From NCBI RefSeq assembly GCF_021271205.1, contig NZ_JAIWKS010000001.1, forward strand, positions 248,001 to 312,000: a stretch of DNA of 64,000 nucleotides. The letters are read 5' to 3'. Position numbers and translations under genes: made by a program. This document shows positions 55,706 through 64,000 of this stretch, piece by piece. Numbering within the stretch: position 1 is the first letter of the stretch; each line of letters opens with the position of its first letter. Below the pieces are notes generated by a model that searched no databases, was not told where the DNA came from, and saw nothing but the letters and a program-made list of their open reading frames with translations. The DNA is from Pseudomonas uvaldensis. Its GTDB lineage: Bacteria; Pseudomonadota; Gammaproteobacteria; Pseudomonadales; Pseudomonadaceae.

Positions 55706-56022
55706 ACTGGCTGGATATCTGCGCACTGGAAGACATCAATGCCCTGGGCTCGCGCATCATCAGCAGCCCGAAAGGCGATATCGCGATTTTTCGCACCAGC
55801 GACGATGAGGTTTTCGCACTCGATGACCGTTGCCCTCACAAAGGGGGCCCGCTGTCCCAGGGCTTGGTCTATGGCAAACGCGTGGCCTGCCCGCTGCATA
55901 ACTGGCAGATCGACCTGGAAACCGGTCAGGCCCAGGCCCCGGACGTGGGCTGCGCCCATCATCATTCGGCACGGGTCGAAAACGGCCGGGTGCTGCTGGC
56001 ATTGCGGGACGCAAGCCGATGA
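55702..56022 (+). CDS. nirD: Nitrite reductase small subunit NirD
   Basis: 106-residue Rieske-type subunit of nitrite reductase. CPHKGG near residues 43-48 and CPLHNW near 63-68 give the Cys-X-His and Cys-X2-His pattern. ATGA overlaps couple it to nirB upstream and to the nitrate reductase gene downstream. The Rieske cluster is often absent in enteric NirD but the ligands are all present here. Confidence 0.93.
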   Translation: MNWLDICALEDINALGSRIISSPKGDIAIFRTSDDEVFALDDRCPHKGGPLSQGLVYGKRVACPLHNWQIDLETGQAQAPDVGCAHHHSARVENGRVLLALRDASR

Positions 56023-58736
56023 GCCGCCAGACCACTGCCTCGACCTGCTGTTACTGCGGGGTCGGTTGCGGCGTGCTGATCGAACATGACGACGAGCGCA
56101 TCCTCGGCGTCAGCGGCGATCCCGCCCACCCGGCCAATTTCGGCAAACTGTGCAGCAAGGGTTCGACCCTGCACCTGACCGGCGACCTCGCCGCACGCGC
56201 CCTGTATCCCGAACTGCGCTTGGGCAAAGGCCTGGCCCGGACCCGTATCGACTGGGACAGCGCCCTGGATCACGCCGCCAGCGCGTTCGCCGATACCATC
56301 GCCGAACACGGCCCCGACAGCGTGGCTTTCTACATCTCGGGCCAGTTGCTGACCGAGGATTACTACGCGTTCAATAAACTCGCCCGAGCGTTGGTCGGCA
56401 CCAACAACATCGACAGCAATTCCCGGCTGTGCATGTCATCGGCGGTGGTGGGTTACAAGCGCAGCCTCGGCGCCGACGCGCCACCCTGCAGCTATGAGGA
56501 CCTGGAACTGAGCGATTGCGTGATGATCGTCGGCAGCAACATGGCCTACGCCCACCCAATCCTGTTTCGTCGCCTCGAAGAAGCCAAATCCCGCCGGCCG
56601 CAGATGAAAATCATCGTCATCGACCCGCGACGCACCGACACCTGCGATCTGGCTGACCTGCACCTGGCGATTCTGCCTGGAACCGACGTCGCCCTGTTCC
56701 ATGGGATTTTGCATCTGCTGCTGTGGGAAGACTGGATCGACCGCGACTTCATCAAGGCCCACACCGAAGGTCTGGCGGACCTGAAGAATCTGGTGCGCGA
56801 TTACACACCGACCATGGTCGCCCAACTGTGCGGCATCAGCGTCGAACAACTGCACCAGTGCGCCGAATCCATCGGTACCACATCGAGTTTCCTCTCGTTG
56901 TGGTGCATGGGCTTGAACCAATCCACCGCCGGCAGCGCCAAGAACAGCGCGTTGATCAACCTGCATCTGGCCACTGGGCAGATCGGCCGGCCGGGCGCCG
57001 GGCCCTTTTCGCTCACCGGCCAGCCCAATGCCATGGGCGGCCGGGAAACCGGCAGTCTGTCGAACCTGCTGCCGGGCCACCGCGAAGCGGCCAACCCGGA
57101 ACATCGCGCCGAAGTCGCCCGCTACTGGGGCGTTGAGCAATTGCCCGCCACCACGGGACTGAGCGCCATCGAACTGTTCGAGCAGGTGCGCAACGGCAAG
57201 ATCAAGGCGCTGTGGATCGCCTGCACCAATCCGGCCCAATCGATGCCAGACCAGACAGCGGTGCGCGAGGCCCTGCAAGCCTGTCCGTTCGTGGTGCTGC
57301 AAGAGGCCTTCCGGACCACCGAAACCGCCGGCTTTGCCGACCTGCTGTTGCCGGCAGCCAGCTGGGGTGAGAAAGAAGGTTCGGTGACCAACTCTGAACG
57401 GCGCATTTCCCACGTTCGCCGCGCCATCGCGGCACCGGGCGAAGCACGGCCGGACTGGGCGATCACCGTGGATTTCGCACAACGCCTGGAGAAACGTCTG
57501 CGCCCTGGCCAGCCCAGCCTGTTCGCCTTTGACGCGCCCGCCCAACTCTTCGACGAGTACAAGCAACTGACGCGAGGACGAGACCTGGACTTGTCCGGTA
57601 TCAGCCATTCGTTGATCGATCAACTGGGCCCTCAGCAATGGCCGTTCCCGGAGGGCGCCACCGAAGGCACGCCTCGTCTGTACGTGGACGGGATTTTCCC
57701 TACCGACAGCCGCCGTGCCCGTTTCGTGGCCGATCCTTATCACGCCGCCAGGGAACTGCGCGACGCCCGCTTCCCGCTGACCCTCAACACCGGTCGGCTG
57801 CGGGACCAATGGCACGGCATGAGCCGCACCGGCACCGCTGCACAGTTGTTTGGCCATGTGAACGAGGCCGTGCTCAGCCTGCACCCCGACGAACTGCTTC
57901 GCCATCGCCTGAAAACCGGCGACCTGGTCAGCCTGAAAAGTCGTCGCGGCAGCGTGATCGTGGCCGTGGACAGCGACGAAAGCGTTCGGCCCGGCCAGGC
58001 CTTTTTGCCAATGCACTGGGGCGACCGCTTCCTCAAGGGTGGGGTCAACACCCTGACCCAGCCGGCGTTCGACCCACTGTCGAAACAACCTGAGCTCAAG
58101 CACAGCGGCGTACGCCTGGAACCGGTGAACCTGCCCTGGCAGCTCTTCGCTCTGGTCGAAGGCGATGTCCAGCAGCATCTGGAAACCCTGCGACCACTGT
58201 GTGAGGCGTTTGCCTACGTCAGCCTGAGCCTTACCGGTCGTGAGCGCCCGGCGCTGCTGATTCGCGCCGCCAGCGCCCTGGCCCCCGAACCACAACTGCT
58301 GCAGGCTATTGATGAACAACTGGGCCTGATCGAGGGGCCAGTACTGGCCTATGACGATCCGCGTCGCGCCATCGGCAAACGGGTGCGGATCGAAAATGGC
58401 CGCATCACCGCTATCCGTCTGGCCGGTGAAACCCTGGCCCGGCACTGGCTGCAGAATCTATGGCTGGAAGGTCGTGCCGACGAGCAGCTGCGACGCTGGT
58501 TGCTGGCGCCGCTGAGCGCACCGCCGGGGAATACTGGCGCCGCGCTGGGTGGCGGTAGAACCTTGTGCAACTGCATGAACGTCAGCCAGCGTGCGGTCTG
58601 CGCGGGCATCGAACGCGGCCTGGATCTGCAAGGGCTGAAACAGGAGCTGGGGTGCGGCACGCAATGCGGTTCCTGCGTACCGGAAATCAAGCGTCTGCTG
58701 GTCGCCACTGCGCGTCCGGTGGCGGCAGTCTCGTGA
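56019..58736 (+). CDS. nasC: Assimilatory nitrate reductase, catalytic subunit
   Basis: Cytoplasmic molybdenum enzyme reducing nitrate to nitrite. 905 residues. The N-terminal 4Fe-4S motif is CCYCGVGCG with a fourth Cys in GKLCSKG. The bis-MGD domain shows SRLCMSSAVVGYKRSLGADA with the likely Mo-ligand Cys, and GQPNAMGGRETG. The C-terminal molybdopterin domain contains LNTGRLRDQWHGMSRTG. The last 60 residues are a BFD-type 2Fe-2S domain (LCNCMNVS and CGTQCGSC). No separate electron-donor subunit gene is present in the cluster. Start overlaps nirD by four bases. Confidence 0.94.
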   Translation: MSRQTTASTCCYCGVGCGVLIEHDDERILGVSGDPAHPANFGKLCSKGSTLHLTGDLAARALYPELRLGKGLARTRIDWDSALDHAASAFADTIAEHGPDSVAFYISGQLLTEDYYAFNKLARALVGTNNIDSNSRLCMSSAVVGYKRSLGADAPPCSYEDLELSDCVMIVGSNMAYAHPILFRRLEEAKSRRPQMKIIVIDPRRTDTCDLADLHLAILPGTDVALFHGILHLLLWEDWIDRDFIKAHTEGLADLKNLVRDYTPTMVAQLCGISVEQLHQCAESIGTTSSFLSLWCMGLNQSTAGSAKNSALINLHLATGQIGRPGAGPFSLTGQPNAMGGRETGSLSNLLPGHREAANPEHRAEVARYWGVEQLPATTGLSAIELFEQVRNGKIKALWIACTNPAQSMPDQTAVREALQACPFVVLQEAFRTTETAGFADLLLPAASWGEKEGSVTNSERRISHVRRAIAAPGEARPDWAITVDFAQRLEKRLRPGQPSLFAFDAPAQLFDEYKQLTRGRDLDLSGISHSLIDQLGPQQWPFPEGATEGTPRLYVDGIFPTDSRRARFVADPYHAARELRDARFPLTLNTGRLRDQWHGMSRTGTAAQLFGHVNEAVLSLHPDELLRHRLKTGDLVSLKSRRGSVIVAVDSDESVRPGQAFLPMHWGDRFLKGGVNTLTQPAFDPLSKQPELKHSGVRLEPVNLPWQLFALVEGDVQQHLETLRPLCEAFAYVSLSLTGRERPALLIRAASALAPEPQLLQAIDEQLGLIEGPVLAYDDPRRAIGKRVRIENGRITAIRLAGETLARHWLQNLWLEGRADEQLRRWLLAPLSAPPGNTGAALGGGRTLCNCMNVSQRAVCAGIERGLDLQGLKQELGCGTQCGSCVPEIKRLLVATARPVAAVS

Positions 58737-58746
58737 GGAAAACACT

Positions 58747-59502
58747 ATGAACGCGAAAGTCTGGCTGGTGGGTGCAGGTCCTGGCGACCCCGAATTACTG
58801 ACCCTCAAAGCCGTGCGCGCCCTGCGCGAAGCCGACGTGGTGTTGATCGATGACTTGGTCAACGAGGCAGTGCTGGAGCATTGCCCCGGTGCCCGTGTCA
58901 TCGCCGTGGGCAAGCGCGGCGGATGCCGGTCCACGCCACAGGCGTTTATCCATCGTTTGATGCTGCGCTATGCCCGCCAGGGCAAATGCGTGGTACGCCT
59001 CAAGGGCGGCGACCCGTGCATCTTCGGTCGGGGCGGTGAAGAAGCGCAATGGCTGCGCGACCATGGCATAGCGGTGGAGTTGGTCAACGGCATCACCGCT
59101 GGCCTGGCGGGAGCGACCCAGTGCGATATTCCACTGACGCTACGCGGCATCGCCCGAGGTGTGACCCTGGTCACGGCCCATACACAAGATGGCAGCAGCC
59201 TGAACTGGCAAGCCCTGGCCCAGAGCGGGACGACATTGGTGGTGTACATGGGCGTGGCAAAACTGAGCGAAATTCGCGAGCAGTTGCTGGCCGGTGGCTT
59301 GGCAGCGGATACCCCGGTCGCCATGATCGAAAACGCCTCCCTGCCCCACCAACGGGACTGCCGCAGTGACCTGGCCTCGATGGAAGCCGACGCCAGCACG
59401 TTCGAGCTCAAGAGCCCGGCAATTCTGGTCATAGGGTCAGTAGCGGCCGGCGCGCAGTTAACCCAGTCACAACAGACCTGGGTCCAGGCGGCAGCGCTGT
59501 AA
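58747..59502 (+). CDS. cobA: Uroporphyrinogen-III C-methyltransferase
   Basis: SAM-dependent enzyme that makes precorrin-2 from uroporphyrinogen III, the first step to sirohaem, the cofactor of NirB. 251 residues. Signatures: VGAGPGDPELLTLKA near residues 7-21, VRLKGGDPCIFGRGGEE near 83-99, and GITAGLAGA. GAGG precedes the ATG by eight bases; it lies 10 bases after nasC, so it is the last gene of the operon. Confidence 0.94.
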   Translation: MNAKVWLVGAGPGDPELLTLKAVRALREADVVLIDDLVNEAVLEHCPGARVIAVGKRGGCRSTPQAFIHRLMLRYARQGKCVVRLKGGDPCIFGRGGEEAQWLRDHGIAVELVNGITAGLAGATQCDIPLTLRGIARGVTLVTAHTQDGSSLNWQALAQSGTTLVVYMGVAKLSEIREQLLAGGLAADTPVAMIENASLPHQRDCRSDLASMEADASTFELKSPAILVIGSVAAGAQLTQSQQTWVQAAAL

Positions 59503-59522
59503 CCGCATACAACAACGAACCT

Positions 59523-59597
59523 GTGGGAGCGAGCCTGCTCGCGCTAGCGGTCAGTCAGTCAACCCCTCTGTTGGCTGATCCAGGCTCGCTTCCACAA
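59523..59597. repeat. Decayed REPIN after cobA
   Basis: A good left copy, GTGGGAGCGAGCCTGCTCGCG (59523), is followed by an eroded right copy, CAGGCTCGCTTCCACA (59581), which has lost its TCGCGAG head. Confidence 0.75.
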
Positions 59598-59661
59598 TTG
59601 ACCGCTTGCGCTCACAGAATCACCACTCACCACAGCCTCATTTCATGAATCGCAGGCAAAG

Positions 59662-59686
59662 AAAAACCCGGCCTGAGCCGGGTTTT
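59662..59686. terminator. Bidirectional terminator between cobA and oprF
   Basis: AAAAACCCGGC and GCCGGGTTTTT pair around CTGA. It lies 20 bases after the oprF stop on the minus strand and also serves the cobA side. Confidence 0.88.
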
Positions 59687-59705
59687 TCCAAAAGCCTTGG
59701 GCTAA

Positions 59706-60740
59706 TTACTTGGCTTGGGCTTCTACTTCAGCTTCTACGCGACGGTTTACAGCGCGGCCAGCTTCAGTGGCGTTGTCAGCGACTGGACGGGATTCGCCGT
59801 AGCCAACAGACTGAACGCGGGACGATTCAACACCGTACTGCTTGGTCAGAACGTCCTTGACGGCTTGCGCACGACGATCGGACAGCTTCTGGTTGTAAGC
59901 GTCAGTACCGACGGAGTCAGTGTGACCTTCAACAGTGGTGGTGGTCGATGGGTACTGCTTCATGAAGTCAGCCAGGTTCTTGATATCGCCATAGCTGTTT
60001 GGCTTGACGACCGACTTGTCGAAGTCGAACTTGACGTCCAGCTCAACACGTACGGTTTCAGCAACAGCTGGGCAGCCATCAGCGTCAACGGTAACGTTGG
60101 CTGGGGTGTCAGGGCACTTGTCGACGTTGTCGCACACGCCGTCGTTGTCGCTGTCGGAGCAGACTTCAGCCGGAGCTGGAACTGGAGCAGCAGCAGGCTT
60201 GGAGCCGCCACCGAAGTTCACACCGATACCAACGCTAGGCGCCCACTCGGTGTCGCCCTGGTCGATGTTGTACTGAGCTTCAACGCCGGCACGGGCGTAG
60301 AAGTTCTCGGTGAAGTACAGCTTGGCGCCGCCGCCAACGTTGGCGAAGGTCGAACGGTTACGACCGTTGCTGCCATTCTGGTCGATGCTCTGGTCGGAGA
60401 AACCGGCCGAGACGTAAGGACGCAGCATGTCACCTGGGTTGTTGAAGTGGTACAGAGCGTCCAGAGCGGTGTTGGCGCCCTTGACGTTGGTACCATCGTC
60501 AGTGCGAGCGTTGTGCACTTCGTCGTAGGCCAGACGCAGTTCCACGTCGTCGGTCAGGAAGTAACCAACCGAACCGCCGAACAGGTTGCCGTTGTTCTTG
60601 AAGTTACGAGCGCTGTCGAATTGCTCTTTCTTGGCGAAGCCTTCGATTTCAACTGCGCCTTGGCCTTGTGCCAGAGCGCCGAACGAAGTGGCAGCAATAA
60701 GAGAACCAATGGCAAAGCCCAAGGTGTTTTTCAGTTTCAT
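59706..60740 (-). CDS. oprF: Major outer-membrane porin OprF
   Basis: Outer-membrane protein with an eight-strand barrel and a peptidoglycan-binding domain, 344 residues. Signal peptide with cleavage at GALA-QGQG near residue 24, barrel to about 185, a Pro/Ala hinge (PAAAPVPAPAEV), a Cys-containing loop (CSDSDNDGVCDNVDKC and GC) and the OmpA-like domain with EGHTDSVGTDAYNQKLSDRRA near 268-288. Links outer membrane and cell wall. sigX is directly upstream, and OprF expression is known to depend partly on SigX. Confidence 0.97.
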   Translation of the reverse strand: MKLKNTLGFAIGSLIAATSFGALAQGQGAVEIEGFAKKEQFDSARNFKNNGNLFGGSVGYFLTDDVELRLAYDEVHNARTDDGTNVKGANTALDALYHFNNPGDMLRPYVSAGFSDQSIDQNGSNGRNRSTFANVGGGAKLYFTENFYARAGVEAQYNIDQGDTEWAPSVGIGVNFGGGSKPAAAPVPAPAEVCSDSDNDGVCDNVDKCPDTPANVTVDADGCPAVAETVRVELDVKFDFDKSVVKPNSYGDIKNLADFMKQYPSTTTTVEGHTDSVGTDAYNQKLSDRRAQAVKDVLTKQYGVESSRVQSVGYGESRPVADNATEAGRAVNRRVEAEVEAQAK

Positions 60741-60799
60741 CCGTTAAATCCCCATCTGGTGATTGTGAAGCAGTCCCGCAAACCGGGGGACAACTCGGC

Positions 60800-60821
60800 G
60801 GCAAGTCTATCAGAACTTGCC
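60800..60821. promoter_or_regulatory. Inverted repeat in the sigX-oprF gap
   Basis: GGCAAGT (60800-60806) and ACTTGCC (60815-60821) form a perfect seven-base inverted repeat around eight bases. There is no T run behind it, so it is not a terminator; it may be a protein site or a leader hairpin of oprF. Confidence 0.4.
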
Positions 60822-60848
60822 TACACGTAAGAGATATTTGCGCCGAAG

Positions 60849-61439
60849 TTAAGTTTCGGCAATGCCTGCAAATTTCTCACGCAGCTTATCAAGAGCGCGC
60901 TTGTAACGCATTTTGGTCGCGCTCAAACCCATATGCATTATGTCTGCGATCTCCTGGAACTCCAGTTCTGCGACAAATCGTAGCACCAGAATCTCCCTGT
61001 CGATCGGGTTCACATAAACCAGCCAGCGATCGAGTCCGCCTTTTTCCTCCGGCTTGGGCGCCTTTTCATCAGACGCTTCCTCGAGAGGATCCAGGCTCAA
61101 CGCATCCATCAAGCGACGCTTTCGCCGTTCCTTGCGGTACTGTGTGATGCATTCGTTGTAGGTGATGCTATATAGCCATGTCTTGAACTTCGATTTCCCC
61201 TCGAAGTTCTTCAGGCCGTAAAGCACCTTCAACATCACCTCCTGACAGACATCATCAGCATCGCGATCGTTCCCCAGATAACGTGCACAGACGTTAAATA
61301 ATGTTCTCTGGTAACGGCGCATCAACTCTTCGTAAGCACGTGTTACGTGGAACAGCTCCGTATGCGCGCGCGCGACCAACTCCTCATCGGAGAGATCACG
61401 GGGGTCATAGCGCGTGGATAGCGATTGGGGTTTGTTCAA
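60849..61439 (-). CDS. sigX: ECF sigma factor SigX
   Basis: 196-residue extracytoplasmic-function sigma factor. Region 2 has RDADDVCQEVMLKV and the -10-reading FKTWLYSITYNECI; region 4 has LRFVAELEFQEIADIMHMG. It controls envelope, lipid and oprF genes in pseudomonads and is linked to cell-wall stress. The start is a TTG at 61439: no ATG is in frame close by and the conserved NKPQSLSTRYD begins there. It is flanked by cmpX and oprF, the typical order. Confidence 0.95.
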   Translation of the reverse strand: MNKPQSLSTRYDPRDLSDEELVARAHTELFHVTRAYEELMRRYQRTLFNVCARYLGNDRDADDVCQEVMLKVLYGLKNFEGKSKFKTWLYSITYNECITQYRKERRKRRLMDALSLDPLEEASDEKAPKPEEKGGLDRWLVYVNPIDREILVLRFVAELEFQEIADIMHMGLSATKMRYKRALDKLREKFAGIAET

Positions 61440-61472
61440 AACAAGTCGGGCCGACGGTCTAGGTCAATGTGC

Positions 61473-61504
61473 GCCGCAGCCTGCGGTAGCAGGCATTTTG
61501 CGGC
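61473..61504. promoter_or_regulatory. Two-tier hairpin between cmpX and sigX
   Basis: Inner stem GCCTGC/GCAGGC around GGTA (61479-61494), nested in an outer stem GCCGCA/TGCGGC (61473-61478 with 61499-61504). No T run follows on the minus strand. It lies in the 5' leader of sigX and could act as an mRNA structure that limits translation from the weak TTG start. Confidence 0.45.
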
Positions 61505-61530
61505 GGCATACATTAGCAGAGTTTGCCGGG

Positions 61531-62355
61531 TTAGCGGCTACTCACATGCTGCTCCAGCAGGATCCGATTGGAGAGCGACACCAGTTCGCCCTCTTCGGTC
61601 AGCAATGTGGTCTTCACCGTGCCGATCTCCTCGATCTGGCCTTCGACCTCGCCAACACGCACTTGTTGTCCAACCTCATACAGCTCACGCACATAGATTC
61701 CCGCAAGAATCTGGCCGGCAATTTCCCGGCTTCCCAGCCCCATGGCCAGCGCAATCGCCAGACCAACGGTAATCAATACGATCACGATCACATGGTTGAG
61801 CAGGTCGGTCTTGACCTCCAACTGGCTGATCGCAACGGAAATACTGATGATGATCACCAGACCCTGGGCGATACGTCCAAGACCCGATGCATAATCCAAC
61901 CCCACGCCTTCGGCCGCGCCGCGGACCAGGCCGTTGACCAGTTGCGCCAGCAGGACCCCGACCAGCAATACCAACGCAGCGCCGAACACTTTCGGCAGAT
62001 ACAGCGCAAGCATGTCGAGCGTAGCTGAAACGCGCTGCAGGCCAAGGGACTCTGCCGCGGAAACCAGGAAAATAAGCAATACGAACCAGTAGACGATCTT
62101 ACCGATCAGGGTCGAGATCGGCACCTGGATACCGCCACGGGACAGCAGCTTGGTCAGGCCGGTGCCCCCCATCAGGCGGTCAAGGCCCAGTTTGGCAAGC
62201 AGCTTGGACAGCAGCGTGTCGAGCAACTTGGCCACCACGAACCCCAGCAACACCACCACCAGGGCGCCGAACAGGTTCGGGATGAAGTTGGCCACCTTGG
62301 TCCACAACGCAGTCATTGCCGCGACAAGGCTCTGGGTCCAGAGATTCAATTCCAT
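61531..62355 (-). CDS. cmpX: CmpX, mechanosensitive-channel-like membrane protein
   Basis: 274-residue inner-membrane protein with about five hydrophobic segments. It has repeated TM_helix-type units (VANFIPNLFGALVVVLLGFV, LYLPKVFGAALVLLVGVLLA) and a C-terminal MscS-like beta domain (GSREIAGQILAG, GQQVRVGEVEGQIEEIG). In other pseudomonads CmpX affects SigX activity and envelope stress. The ATG is two bases after the crfX stop, so the two are cotranscribed. Confidence 0.92.
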   Translation of the reverse strand: MELNLWTQSLVAAMTALWTKVANFIPNLFGALVVVLLGFVVAKLLDTLLSKLLAKLGLDRLMGGTGLTKLLSRGGIQVPISTLIGKIVYWFVLLIFLVSAAESLGLQRVSATLDMLALYLPKVFGAALVLLVGVLLAQLVNGLVRGAAEGVGLDYASGLGRIAQGLVIIISISVAISQLEVKTDLLNHVIVIVLITVGLAIALAMGLGSREIAGQILAGIYVRELYEVGQQVRVGEVEGQIEEIGTVKTTLLTEEGELVSLSNRILLEQHVSSR

Positions 62356-62357
62356 AT

Positions 62358-62603
62358 TCAGTCAGCCTTATGAGCGGTGCGAGTAGCGGGTTTACGACGG
62401 GAAACCGGCAAGACGTGGGCCGAGCCGTTGTTCAAGGCGATCATCAGCGCGGGCAGCCAGCGGCCCAGCAGGCTGAACAGATCGCCGGCGCCCACCTGGC
62501 GGTTGGCGGTTTTCAGTACACGCCCCAGGCAGGCATCGTCGTCCCGGCTGGACGGCGAGGCCTTGAGCATGTCGCGCAAAGACTGTTCAAACGGATCGTG
62601 CAT
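62358..62603 (-). CDS. crfX: CrfX small protein
   Basis: 81-residue protein beginning MHDPFEQSLRDMLKAS, the conserved N-terminus of the CrfX family found next to cmpX and sigX. One weak hydrophobic stretch (LFSLLGRWLPALMIAL) lies in the middle and the tail is basic. Its function is poorly known. AGAGG precedes the ATG; a GTG two codons upstream is disfavoured. Confidence 0.85.
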   Translation of the reverse strand: MHDPFEQSLRDMLKASPSSRDDDACLGRVLKTANRQVGAGDLFSLLGRWLPALMIALNNGSAHVLPVSRRKPATRTAHKAD

Positions 62604-62667
62604 ACGCACCTCTCGTGATGTCTGTGGAAGACGCGATCAACATTCGTCGGGTCACATGAAAGCCCCA

Positions 62668-63663
62668 TCACACCCAGCGCAAGCGGCGGAACAGCCACCA
62701 CTGCCCCGAGGCCACGCAGACCATCAGCAGGCAGGCGACCAGGAAACCGTAAGGGCTGTCGGAAAACGGAATACCGCCCACGTTGATGCCCAACAGGCCG
62801 GTGAGAAAACTCATGGGCAGAAAAATCCCGGTAATAATGCCGAAGCGGTACATGGTGCGGTTCATGCGTACCGAAAGGCGCCGGTCCTCGGCCTCCAACA
62901 CCAGCCCCACGCGCTCCCGGGCCAATTCCAGCTCCTCCAGGTAGCGGGTCAGGCTGTTGTTCAATTCATTCCAGTAATCACCGTCGTCCTCGACGAACCA
63001 AGGCAACTTGATGCGCGACATCTGCCCAAAAATGTCTCGCTGTGGCGACAGGAAACGCTTCAGTCCGGCCGCTCGGCGACGGATATGCAAAATGGCGTCG
63101 TGCTCGGGGGTGTACCGTTCGTCGGCATCGAGCTTTTCTTCCTCGCCGTCGACGATTTCCGAAAGCTGGGACACCAGGTCCTGCACCTTGTCGGTCAGGT
63201 ACTGCGCCATATACAGGATGAGTTCGGAGCTACTCTTCGGCCCTTCGCCCTCGGCCAGGTGCGCCAGCAGTTCATCTGTGGCGCGCAACGGACGAAGGCG
63301 CAGGGAGATGACCCGTTGGGCGGAAGCGAAGATACGCACCGACACCATGTCTTCCGGCTCGGCCCCTGGGTTGAGGTTAATTCCCCTGAGGAACAACAAC
63401 AGCTCGGCGTCGGGCAACGGCAACAGGCGCGGCCGGGTGTTCTCCTCCAGCAGCAGGTCACAGTTGAATTCGCTGAGGCCGCTGGACTTGCGCAGCCAGG
63501 TATGCGTCTGGGGATGGCTGCGGTCCCAATGCAACCACAGGCTCTCATGTGCCTGCAGCTGCAGATCGTCAAGTTCGGTCCGGGCTATGGAACGCGCACC
63601 ACCTTTACCATCAAGCACCAGGGCATGCACCAGCCCCCACTGCGCGTTTTCTTCCTCGAACAT
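62668..63663 (-). CDS. zntB: Zinc transporter ZntB (CorA family; CmaX)
   Basis: 331-residue CorA-type cation transporter. A large cytoplasmic N-domain rich in helices precedes two C-terminal membrane segments joined by the GIN motif (LLGINVGGIPFSD), which is the ZntB variant of the CorA GMN selectivity loop. The ATG at 63663 has AAGGGA five bases away; the ATG two codons upstream lies on the ribosome site. In P. aeruginosa the gene at this place is called cmaX. Confidence 0.9.
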   Translation of the reverse strand: MFEEENAQWGLVHALVLDGKGGARSIARTELDDLQLQAHESLWLHWDRSHPQTHTWLRKSSGLSEFNCDLLLEENTRPRLLPLPDAELLLFLRGINLNPGAEPEDMVSVRIFASAQRVISLRLRPLRATDELLAHLAEGEGPKSSSELILYMAQYLTDKVQDLVSQLSEIVDGEEEKLDADERYTPEHDAILHIRRRAAGLKRFLSPQRDIFGQMSRIKLPWFVEDDGDYWNELNNSLTRYLEELELARERVGLVLEAEDRRLSVRMNRTMYRFGIITGIFLPMSFLTGLLGINVGGIPFSDSPYGFLVACLLMVCVASGQWWLFRRLRWV

Positions 63664-63688
63664 CCTCATCCCTTACGGCTTTGACGCT

Positions 63689-64000
63689 TCATTCAGGCAT
63701 TTGCAACGGGCTGGGTGAAACAATCACGCCGTTGTTGTCCGCGTAGACATACTCGCCCGGACGGAAGGTCACGCCGGCAAACGTCACGACCACATTAAGA
63801 TCGCCGATGCCGCGCTTGTCGGTTTTCATCGGATGGCTGGCCAGAGCCTGGACGCCCAGATCGGTCTGGGCAATGACGTCCACGTCGCGGATGCAACCGT
63901 AGATCACCAGTCCTTCCCAACCATTCTTTGCGGCTTTCTCGGCCAGCATGTCGCCCAACAAGGCCCGACGCAGGGAACCACCGCCGTCGACCACCAACAC
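63689..64000 (-). CDS. rraA: Ribonuclease E activity regulator RraA (5' end outside window)
   Basis: The last 103 residues of RraA, a trimeric protein that binds and inhibits RNase [20 protein letters not shown] and [12 protein letters not shown] are the family motifs, and the C-terminus [12 protein letters not shown] is conserved. The frame runs off the right edge; about 60 residues are missing. Related folds act as 4-hydroxy-4-methyl-2-oxoglutarate aldolases, but the surroundings match rraA of other pseudomonads. Confidence 0.9.
   Translation of the reverse strand: MLVVDGGGSLRRALLGDMLAEKAAKNGWEGLVIYGCIRDVDVIAQTDLGVQALASHPMKTDKRGIGDLNVVVTFAGVTFRPGEYVYADNNGVIVSPSPLQMPE

Overview
The window is chromosomal DNA of a fluorescent pseudomonad, most likely of the Pseudomonas fluorescens group. 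The evidence is the GC-rich codon use, Anr-type FNR boxes, the gene order rraA-zntB-crfX-cmpX-sigX-oprF, the run ccoG-H-I-S / hemN / anr / apt / recR / dnaX, and about ten copies of the GTGGGAGCGRGCYTGCTCGCGA REP sequence arranged as inverted pairs (REPINs). I see no phage, IS element, CRISPR array, rRNA or tRNA gene.

Layout. 1-2000: the 3' end of an RHS polymorphic-toxin gene with an AT-rich toxin tip and a small downstream gene that is probably its immunity gene. 2063-11304: the cbb3 oxidase assembly genes ccoGHIS, a SafE-type membrane protein, hemN, the oxygen sensor anr, apt and (minus strand) recR; two Anr boxes tie this block to low oxygen. 11371-15051 (minus): a CurA-like oxidoreductase, ybaB and dnaX. 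15194-20136: accessory genes, namely a solitary periplasmic binding protein, a PAS-GGDEF-EAL protein with a degenerate EAL site, an XRE regulator, an AT-rich unknown gene broken by an apparent one-base frameshift, and a Pr6Pr membrane protein. 20388-29590 (minus): 4.5S RNA, a zinc metallopeptidase, ligA, zipA, smc and a GntR regulator. 29960-38510: purine catabolism (xdhA, xdhB, xdhC, guaD), a GntR regulator and a BenE-family transporter. 38670-47555: yggL, dacB, a CHASE-PAS-GGDEF protein, rlmL, rmf with its structured leader, and pyrD.

47795-59502 is a complete nitrate assimilation locus: the NasS sensor and NasT ANTAR antiterminator, a nitrate transporter, a PP2C phosphatase-kinase fusion, nirB, nirD, the assimilatory nitrate reductase and cobA for siroheme. 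Both transcription units after nasST start with a GG-N10-GC sigma54 promoter followed by two hairpins with hexanucleotide loops (A at position 1, G at position 4) and then an intrinsic terminator. This is the layout expected of NasT-controlled antitermination, so the locus appears to be controlled twice: by nitrogen status (sigma54, presumably with NtrC) and by nitrate or nitrite (NasS/NasT).

59706-64000 (minus) is the envelope-stress block oprF, sigX, cmpX, crfX, zntB and the 3' part of rraA, which runs off the right edge.
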